Of a DNA stretch of 64,000 nt, positions 55,101 through 64,000 are shown one piece after another; position 1 is the first letter of the stretch; each line of letters starts with the position of its first letter. The position numbers and the translations under genes are program-made. Source of the stretch: Eutreptiella sp. 'Long Island Sound 2002'. Lineage: Eukaryota; Euglenozoa; Euglenophyceae; Eutreptiales; Eutreptiaceae. The notes beneath the pieces were generated by a model that had not been told where the DNA came from, searched no databases, and saw nothing but the letters and a program-made list of their open reading frames with translations. The stretch is from NCBI GenBank assembly GCA_964036045.1, contig OZ038378.1:56521498-56585497 (forward strand). Direction: 5' to 3'.

Positions 55101-58100
55101 GGGATCCCCACCGCTTCAGAGCGGGGGGGGAAATCAGAAGTGGCCCACTTATGGGCAAAGTGGCTACGTCACCCCTGCCGTCTCGGGGATCCCCACCGCT
55201 GCAGAGCAGGGGGGGGAAATCGGAAGTGGCCCACTTGCGGGCAAACTGGCTACGTCACCCCTGCCGCCTTGGGGATCCCCACCGCTGCACAGCGGGGGGG
55301 GACATCAGAGGTGGCCCACAAGTGGGCAAAGTGGCTACGTCACCCCTGCCGTCTCGGGGATCCCCACCGCTTCGGAGCGGGGGGGGGAAATCAGAAGTGG
55401 CCCACAAATGGGCAAAGTGGCTACGTCACCCCTGCCGTCTCGGGGATCCCCACCGCTGCAGAGCAGGGGGGGAAATCAGAAGTGGCCCACTTGTGGGCAA
55501 AGTGGCTACGTCACCCCTGCCGTCTCGGGGATCCCCACCGCTTCAGAGCGGGGGGGGGAAATCAGAAGTGGCCCACAAATGGGCAAAGTGGCTACGTCAC
55601 CCCTGCCGTCTCGGGGATCCCCACCGCTGCAGAGCGGGGGGGGAAATCAGAAGTGGCCCACTTGTGGGCAAAGTGGCTACGTCACCCCTGCCGTCTCGGG
55701 GATCCCCACCGCTGCAGAGCGGGGGGGGAAATCAGAAGTGGCCCACTTATGGGCAAAGTGGCTACGTCACCCCTGCCGTCTCGGGGATCCCCACCGCTGC
55801 AGAGCGGGGGGGGAAATCAGAAGTGGCCCACTTGTGGGCAAAGTGGCTACGTCACCCCTGCCGCCTCGGGGATCCCCACCGCTGCACAGCGGGGGGGGAA
55901 ATCAGAAGTGGCCCACTTGTGGGCAAAGTCGCTACGTCACCCATGCCGTCTCGGGGATCCCCACCGCTTCAGAGCGGGGGGTGAAATCAGAAGTGGCCCA
56001 CAAGTGGGCAACGTGGCTACGTCACCCCTGCCGTCTCGGGGATCGCCACCGCTGCAGAGCTGGGGGGGAAATCAGACTCGGCCCACTTGTGGGCAAAGTG
56101 GCTACGTCACCCTTGCCGTCTCGGGGATCCCCACCGCTTCAGAGCGGGGGTGAAAATTAGAGTGGCCCACAAGTGGGCAAAGTGGCTACGTCACCCCTTG
56201 CCGTCTCGGGGATCCCCACTGCTGGGAAGCGGGGGGCGAAATCAGAAGTGGCCCACTTGTGGGCAAAGTGGCTACGTCACCCCTGTCGTCTCGGGGACCC
56301 CGACTGCTTCAGAGCGGGGGAAAAATCAGAAGTGGCCCATTTGTGGGCAAAGTGGCTACGTCACCCCTGCCGTCTCGGGGATCCCCACCGCTGCAGAGCG
56401 GGGGGGGAAATCAGAAGTGGCGCCACTTGTGGGAAAAGGGGCTACGTCACCCCTGCCGTCTCGGGGATCCCCACCGGTGCAGAGCGGGGGGGGGAAATCA
56501 GAAGTGGCCCACAAGTGGGCAAAGTGGCTACGTCACCCATGCCGTCTCGGGGATCCCCACCGCTTCAGAGCAGGGGAAAAATCAGAAGTGGCCCAATTGT
56601 GGGCAAAGTGGCTACGTCACCCCTACCGTCTCGGGGATCCCCACCGCTGCAGAGCGGGGGGGGGGGGGGATGAGAAGTGGCCCACTTGTGGGCAAAGTGG
56701 CTACGTCACCCCTGCCGTCTCAGGGATCGCCACCGCTGCAGAGCGGGGGGCGGAATCAGAAGTGGCCCACTTATGGGCAAAGTGGCTACGTCACCCCTGC
56801 CGTCTCGGGATCCCCACCGCTGCAGAGCGGGGGAAAAATCAGAAGTGGCAGACTTGTGGGCAAAGTGGCTACGTCACCCCTGCCGTCTCGGGGATCCCCA
56901 CCGCTTCAGAGCGGGGGAAAAATCAGAAGTGGCCCACTTGTGGGCAAAGTGGCTACGTCACCCCTGCCGTCTCGGGGATCCCCACCGCTGCAGAGCGGGG
57001 GGGGGGGAAATCAGAAGTGGCCCACAAGTGGGCAACGTGGCTACGTCACCCCTGCCGTCTCGGGGATCCCCACCGCTGCAGAGCGAGGGGGAAAATCAGA
57101 AGTGGCCCACAAGTGGGCAAAATGGCTACGTCACCCATGCCGTCTCGGGGATCCCCACCACTTCAGAGCGGGAGGGAAAATTAGAAGTGGCCCACTTGTG
57201 GGCAAAGTGGCTACGTCACTCCTGCCGTCTCGGGGATCCCCACCGCTGCAGAACTGGGGCGGGAAATCAGACGTGGCCCACTTGTGGGCAAATTGGCTAT
57301 GTCACCCCTGCCGTCTCGGGGATCCCCACCGCTGCAAAGCGGGGGAAAAATCAGAAGTGGCCCACTTGTGGGCAAAGTGGCTATGTCACCCCTGTCGTCT
57401 CGGGGACCCCGACTGCTTCAGAGCGGGGGAACAATCAGAAGTGGCCCAGTTGTGGGCAAAGTGGCTACGTCACCCCTGCCGTCTCGGGGATCCCCACCGC
57501 TGCAGAGCAGGGGGGGGAAATCAGAAGTGGCCCACTTGTGGGCAAAGTGGCTACGTCACCCCTGCCGTCTCGGGGATCCCCACCGGTGCAGAGCGGGGGG
57601 GGAAATCAGAAGTGGCCCACAAGTGGGCAAAGTGGCTACGTCACCCCTGCCGTCTCGGGGATCCCCACCGCTTCAGAGCGGGGGAAAAATCAGAAGTGGC
57701 CCAATTGTGGGCAAAGTGGCTACGTCACCCCTACCGTCTCGGGGATCCCGACCGCTGCAGAGCGGGGGGGGGGGGGGATGAGAAGTGGCCCACTTGTGGG
57801 CAAAGTGGCTACGTCACCCCTGCCGTCTCAGGGATCGCAACCGCTGCAGAGCGGGGGGCGGAATCAGAAGTGGCCCACTTATGGGCAAAGTGGCTACGTC
57901 ACCCCTGCCGTCTCGGGGATCCCCACCGCTGCAGAGCGGGGGAAAAATCAGAAGTGGCCCACTTGTGGGCAAAGTGGCTACGTCACCCCTGCCGTCTCGG
58001 GGATCCCCACCGCTTCAGAGCGGGGGAAAAATCAGAAGTGGCCCACTTGTGGGCAAAGTGGCTACGTCACCCCTGCCGTCTCGGGGATCCCCACCGCTGC

Positions 58101-61100
58101 AGAGCGGGGGAGGAAATCAGAAGTGGCCCACAAGTGGGCAACGTGGCTACGTCACCCCTGCCGTCTCGGCGATCGCCACCGCTGCAGAGCGAGGGGGAAA
58201 ATCAGAAGTGGCCCACAAGTGGGCAAAATGGCTACGTCACCCATGCCGTCTCGGGGATCCCCACCACTTCAGAGCGGGAGGGAAAATTAGAAGTGGCCCA
58301 CTTGTGGGCAAAGTGGCTACGTCACCCCTGCCGTCTCGGGGATCCCCACCGCTGCAGAGCGGGGGGGGAAATCAGACGTGGCCCACTTGTGGGCAAAGTG
58401 GCTATGTCACCCCTGCCGTCTCGGGGATCCCCACCGCTGCAAAGCGGGGGAAAAATCAGAAGTGGCCCACTTGTGGGCAAAGTGGCTATGTCACCCCTGC
58501 CGTCTCTGGGACCCCGACTGCTTCAGAGCGGGAAAAAATCAAAAGTGGCCCACTTGTGGGCAAAGTGGCTATGTCAGCCCTGCCGTCTCGGGGATCCCCA
58601 CAACTGCAGAGCGGGGGGGGGAAATCAGAAGTGGCCCACTTGTGGGCAAAGGGGCTACGTCACCCCTGCCGTCTCGGGGATCCCCACCGCTGCAGAGCGG
58701 AGGAGGAAATCAGAAGTGGCCCACAAATGGGCAAAGTGGCTACGTCACCCCTGCCGTCTCGGGGATCCCCACCGCTGCAGAGCGGGGGGGGGGGGAGGAA
58801 TGAGAAGTGGCCCAAAAGTGGGCAAAGTGGCTATGTCACCCCTGCCGTCTCAGGGATTGCCACCGCTGCAGAGCGGGGGGGGAAATGAGAAGTGGCCCAC
58901 TTATGGGCAAAGTGGCTACGTCACCCCTGCCGTCTCGGGGATCCCCACCGCTTCAGAGTGGGGGTGGAAATCAGAAGTGGCCCACTTGTGGGCAAAGTGG
59001 CTACGTCACCCCTGCCGTCTCGGGGATCCCCACCGCTTCGGAGCGGGGGAAAAATCAGAAGTGGCCCAATTGTGGGCAAAGTGGCTATGTCAGCCCTGCC
59101 GTCTCGGGGATCCCCACCGCTTCAGAGCGGGGGGGAAAAATCACAAGTGGCCCACTTATGGGCAAAGTGGCTACATCACCCTTGCCGCCTCGGGGATCCC
59201 CACCGCTGCAGAGCGGAAGGGGAAATCAGAAGTGGCTCACAAGTGGGCAAAGTGGCTACGAGACCCCTGCCGTTGCGAGAATCCCCACCGCTTCAGAGCG
59301 GGGGGGAAAAATGAGAAGTGGCCCACAAGTGGGCAAAGTGGCTACATCACCCCTGCCGCCTCGGGGATCCCCACCGCTGCAGAGCGGAAGGGGAAATCAG
59401 AAGTGGCTCACAAGTGGGCAGAGTGGCTACGTCACCCCTGCCGTCGCGAGAATCCCCACCGCTGCTGAGCGGGGGAAAAATCAGAAGTGGCCCAATTGTG
59501 GGCAAAGTGGCTACGTCATCCCTGCCGTCTCGGGGATCCCCACCACTTCAGAGCGGGGGGAAAATCAGAAGTGGCCCAATTGTGGGCAAAGTGGCTACGT
59601 CACCCCTGCCGTCTCGGGGATCCCCGCCGCTGCAGAGCAGGGGGGGGGGGGGGATGAGAAGTGGCCCACAAGTGAGCAAAGTGGCTACGTCACCCCTGCC
59701 GTCTCAGGGATCGCCTCCGTTGCAGAGCGGGGGGGGGGGGGAATTCAGAAGTGGCCCACTTATGGGCAAAGTGGCTATGTCACCCCTGCCGTCTCGGGGA
59801 TCCCCACCGCTGCAGAGCGGGGGGCAAAATCACATGTGGCCCACTTATGGGCAAAGTGGCTATGTCACCCCTGCCGTCTCGGGGATCCCCACCGCTGCAG
59901 AGCGGGGGGCAAAATCAGAAGTGGCCCAATTGTGGGCAAAGTGGCTACGTCACCCTTGCCGTCTCGGGGATCCCCACCGCTGCAGAGCGGGGGGGGGAAA
60001 GCAGTAGTGGCCCACTTATGGGCAAAGTGGCTACGTCACCCCTGCCGTCTCGGGGATCCCCACTGCTGCACAGCGGGGGGGGGAATCAGAAGTGGCCCAC
60101 TTATGGGCAAAGTGGCTACGTCACCCCTGGCGTCTCGGGGATCCCCACCACTTCAGAGCGGGGGAAAAATCAGAAGTGGCCCACTTGTGGGCAAAGTGGC
60201 TACGTCACCCCTGCCGTCTCGGGGATCCCCACCGCTGCAGAGCGGGGGAAAAATCAGAAGTGGCCCACAAGTGGGCAAAATGGCTACGTCACCCATGCCG
60301 TCTCGGGGATCCCCACCACTTCAGAGCGGGAGGGAAAATTAGAAGTGGCCCACTTGTGGGCAAAGTGGCTACGTCACTCCTGCCGTCTCGGGGATCCCCA
60401 CCACTTCAGAGCGGGAGGGAAAATTAGAAGTGGCCCACTTGTGGGCAAAGTGGCTACGTCACTCCTGCCGTCTCGGGGATCCCCACCGCTGCAGAGCGGG
60501 GGCGGGAAATCAGACGTGGCCCACTTGTGGGCAAATTGGCTATGTCACCCCTGCCGTCTCGGGGATCCCCACCGCTGCAAAGCGGGGGAAAAATCAGAAG
60601 TGGCCCACTTGTGGGCAAAGTGGCTATGTCACCCCTGTCGTCTCGGGGACCCCGACTGCTTCAGAGCGGGGGAACAATCAGAAGTGGCCCAGTTGTGGGC
60701 AAAGTGGCTACGTCACCCCTGCCGTCTCGGGGATCCCCACCGCTGCAGAGCGGGGGGGGGAAATCAGAAGTGGCCCGCTTGTGGGCAAAGTGGCTACGTC
60801 ACCCCTGCCGTCTCGGGGATCCCCACCGGTGCAGAGCGGGGGGGGAAATCAGAAGTGGCCCACAAGTGGGCAAAGTGGCTACGTCACCCCTGCCGTCTCG
60901 GGGATCCCCACCGCTTCAGAGCGGGGGAAAAATCAGAAGTGGCCCAATTGTGGGCAAAGTGGCTATGTCACCCCTACCGTCTCGGGGATCCCCACCGCTG
61001 CAGAGCGGGGGGGGGGGGGATGAGAAGTGGCCCACTTGTGGGCAAAGTGGCTACGTCACCCCTGCCGTCTCAGGGATCGCCACCGCTGCAGAGCGGGGGG

Positions 61101-62250
61101 CGGAATCAGAAGTGGCCCACTTATGGGCAAAGTGGCTACGTCACCCCTGCCGTCTCGGGATCCCCACCGCTGCAGAGCGGGGGAAAAATCAGAAGTGGCA
61201 GACTTGTGGGCAAAGTGGCTACGTCACCCCTGCCGTCTCGGGGATCCCCACCGCTTCAGAGCGGGGGAAAAATCAGAAGTGGCCCACTTGTGGGCAAAGT
61301 GGCTACGTCACCCCTGCCGTCTCGGGGATCCCCACCGCTGCAGAGCGGGGGGGGGGGAAATCAGAAGTGGCCCACAAGTGGGCAACGTGGCTACGTCACC
61401 CCTGCCGTCTCGGGGATCCCCACCGCTGCAGAGCGAGGGGGAAAATCAGAAGTGGCCCACAAGTGGGCAAAATGGCTACGTCACCCATGCCGTCTCGGGG
61501 ATCCCCACCACTTCAGAGCGGGAGGGAAAATTAGAAGTGGCCCACTTGTGGGCAAAGTGGCTACGTCACTCCTGCCGTCTCGGGGATCCCCACCGCTGCA
61601 GAGCGGGGGCGGGAAATCAGACGTGGCCCACTTGTGGGCAAATTGGCTATGTCACCCCTGCCGTCTCGGGGATCCCCACCGCTGCAAAGCGGGGGAAAAA
61701 TCAGAAGTGGCCCACTTGTGGGCAAAGTGGCTACGTCACCCCTGTCGTCTCGGGGACCCCGACTGCTTCAGAGCGGGGGAACAATCAGAAGTGGCCCAGT
61801 CGTGGGCAAAGTGGCTACGTCACCCCTGCCGTCTCGGGGATCCCCACCGCTGCAGAGCGGGGGGGGGAAATCAGAAGTGGCCCACTTGTGGGCAAAGTGG
61901 CTACGTCACCCCTGCCGTCTCGGGGATCCCCACCGGTGCAGAGCGGGGGGGGAAATCAGAAGTGGCCCACAAGTGGGCAAAGTGGCTACGTCACCCCTGC
62001 CGTCTCGGGGATCCCCACCGCTTCAGAGCGGGGGAAAAATCAGAAGTGGCCCAATTGTGGGCAAAGTGGCTACGTCACCCCTACCGTCTCGGGGATCCCC
62101 ACCGCTGCAGAGCGGGGGGGGGGGGGGATGAGAAGTGGCCCACTTGTGGGCAAAGTGGCTACGTCACCCCTGCCGTCTCAGGGATCGCAACCGCTGCAGA
62201 GCGGGGGGCGGAATCAGAAGTGGCCCACTTATGGGCAAAGTGGCTACGTC
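52200..62250. repeat. Higher-order repeat of ~13 units (~1.1 kb) and a 2.56-kb block duplication
   Basis: The variant GGGACCCCGACTGCTTC recurs near 52463, 53571, 54670, 56291, 57403, 58503, 60643 and 61743, mostly about 1.10 kb apart. In addition 52.2-54.77 kb matches 56.03-58.60 kb at an offset of 3.83 kb, sharing CAGACTCGGCCCAC, TTAGAGTGGCCCAC, TCTCGGCGATCGCC and others. A one-base deletion (TCTCGGGATCCCC) at 56807 is shared with 61157 but not 52971, so the 61-kb block descends from the 56.8-kb one. Confidence 0.85.
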
Positions 62251-64000
62251 ACCCCTGCCGTCTCGGGGATCCCCACTGCTGCACAGCGGGGGGGGAAATC
62301 AGAAGTGGCCCACTTATGGGCAAAGTGGCTACGTCACCCCTGCCGTCTCGGGGATCCCCACCACTTCAGAGCGGGGGAAAAATCAGAAGTGGCCCACTTG
62401 TGGGCAAAGTGGCTATGTCACCCCTGCCGTCTCGGGGATCCCCACCGCTGCAGAGCGGGGGGAAAAATCAGAAGTGGCCCACTTATGGGCAAAGTGGCTA
62501 CGTCACCCCTGCCGTCTCGGGGATCCCCACCGCTGCAGAGCGGGGGGGAAAATCAAAAGTGGCCCACTTGTGGGCAAAGTGGCTATGTCACCCCTGCCGT
62601 CTCGGGGATCCCCACCGCTGCAGAGCGGGGACGGAAATCAGAAGTGGCCCACAAGTGGGCAAAGTGGCTACGTCACCCCTGCCGTCTCGGGGATCCCCAC
62701 CGCTTCACAGCGGGGGGAAAAATCAGAAGTGGCCCACAAGTGGGCAAAGTGGCTACGTCACCCCTGCCGTCTCGGGGATCCCCACCGCTGCAGAGCTGGG
62801 GGGGAAATCAGAAGTGGCCCACTTGTGGGCAAAGTGGCTACGTCACCCCTGCCGTCTCGGGGATCCCCACCGCTTCAGAGCGGGGGGGAAAATCACAAGT
62901 GGCCAACAAGTGGGCAAAGTGGCTACGTCACCCCTGCCGTCTCGGGGATCCCCACCGCTGCACAGCGGGGGGGGAAATCAGAAGTGGCCCACTTGTGGGC
63001 AAAGGGGCTACGTCACCCCTGCCGTCTCGGGGATCCCCACCGCTGCAGAGCGGGGGGGGGAAATCAGAAGTGGCCCACTTGTGGGCAAAGTGGCTACGTC
63101 ACCCCTGCCGTCTCGGGGATCCCCACCGCTTCAGAGCGGGGGGGGGAAATCAGAAGTGGCCCACAAATGGGCAAAGTGGCTACGTCACCCTTGCCGTCTC
63201 GGGGGCCCCGACTGCTTCAGAGCGGGGGCAAAATCAGAAGTGGCCCACTTGTGGGCAAAGTGGCTACGTCACCCCTGCCGTCTCGGGGATCCCCACCGCT
63301 GCAGAGCGGGGGGGGAAATCAGAAGTGGCCCACTTGTGGGCAAAGTGGCTACGTCACCCCTGCCGTCTCGGGGATCCCCACCGCTTCAGAGCGGGGGGGG
63401 GAAATCAGAAGTGGCCCACAAATGGGCAAAGTGGCTACGTCACCCCTGCCGTCTCGGGGATCCCCACCGCTGCAGAGCGGGGGGGGAAATCAGAAGTGGC
63501 CCACTTGTGGGCAAAGTGGCTACGTCACCCCTGCCGCCTCGGGGATCCCCACCGCTGCAGAGCGGGGGGGGGAAATCAGAAGTGGCCCACAAGTGGGCAA
63601 AGTGGCTACGTCACCCCTGCCGTCTCAGGGATCCCCACCGCTTCACAGCGTGGCAGGAAATTAGAAGTGGCCCACAAGTGGGCAAAGTGGCTACGCCACC
63701 CCTGCCGTCTCGGTGATCCCCACCACTGCATAGCTGGGGGCAAAATCACAAGTGGCCCACTTGTGGGCAAAGTGGCTACGTCACCCCTGCCGTCTCGGGG
63801 ATCCCCACCGCTTCAGAGCGGGGGGTGAAATCAGAAGTGGCCCAGAAGTGGGCAACGTGGCTACGTCACCCCTGCCGTCTCGGGTATCGCCACCGCTGCA
63901 GAGCTGGGGGGGAAATCAGACTCGGCCCACTTGTGGGCAAAGTGGCTACGTCACCCCTGCCGTCTCGGGGATCCCCACCGCTTCAGAGCGGGGGTGAAAA

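Larger units (their letters stand above)
26947..64000. repeat. ~85-bp satellite array, ~430 copies, runs off the right edge
   Basis: Continuous head-to-tail units of 84-87 bp. Each has GTGGCCCACTTGTGGGC, then AAAGTGGCTACGTCACCCC, TGCCGTCTCGGGGATCCCC, ACCGCTGCAGAGCGG and a G run of about 5-13 before AAATCAGAA. Three short palindromes recur in every unit: GCCCAC-NN-GTGGGC, GGGGATCCCC and CCGCT-GCAG-AGCGG (often TTCAG in place of TGCAG). Most period variation comes from the G run. The consensus plus strand has no stop codon in any frame; stops enter only through variants (GGTGAAATC, CATAGCTGG, AAATTAGAAG). The apparent 200-1,866-codon frames are therefore repeats of an 85-residue cycle, not convincing genes. 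The left edge at about 26947 is sharp. Confidence 0.97.

Noticed and set aside
26947-64000. Very long plus-strand open frames (up to 1,866 codons) as giant Arg/Pro/Gly-rich repeat proteins
   Set aside because: All three plus frames are open because the 85-bp unit lacks stops, frames swap with G-run length, and no frame shows codon-level preference by eye.
26947-64000. CRISPR-like array
   Set aside because: The whole 85-bp unit is repeated with no unique spacers, and the context is eukaryotic.

Overview
The window looks like nuclear DNA of a unicellular eukaryote, probably an alga or another protist. The reasons are a Helitron-type Rep protein, GT-AG split exons encoding cyclic-nucleotide-binding domains, a degenerate reverse transcriptase, abundant microsatellites, and about 37 kb of uninterrupted satellite. 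Nothing resembles a bacterial operon, and the sequence alone does not fix the taxon.

Left region (1-12,768): a Rep/Helitron-like module lies between two arrays of the same ~0.6-kb satellite in opposite orientations (1-3,115 forward; 8,531-12,768 inverted). Between the left array and the gene is a cluster of hairpins with an invariant 10-nt loop and compensatory stem changes; one more hairpin with the same loop lies between the gene and the right array. The Rep frame (3,935-7,753) has a Cys-rich N-terminus, a 12-residue repeat broken by two TAG codons, a DUF6570-like segment and a Helitron_like_N/HUH nuclease core with an HFH motif and a YLVGY tyrosine pair. No Pif1 helicase is visible. A second frame (7,722-8,444) overlaps its end.

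Middle region (12,769-26,946): mostly noncoding and repeat-rich. It holds simple repeats, poly-G/poly-C runs, three dispersed repeat families (here A, B and C), a decayed reverse transcriptase (17.3-17.9 kb), a CCHC zinc-knuckle fragment (21.2 kb) and minisatellites. The clearest host gene is on the minus strand. Exons at 23,815-23,400, 20,836-20,653 and 19,889-19,416 encode two cyclic-nucleotide-binding domains with a membrane-helix/linker segment between them; the first domain keeps its phosphate-binding signature and the second has lost it.

Right region (26,947-64,000): one tandem satellite with a period of about 85 bp (roughly 430 copies) runs off the right edge. Each unit packs three short palindromes and a length-variable G run, and the plus strand of the consensus has no stop codon in any frame. 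This produces many long but probably meaningless open frames. Higher-order repeats of 16 units (1,360 bp) and about 13 units (~1.1 kb) show recent unequal exchange.
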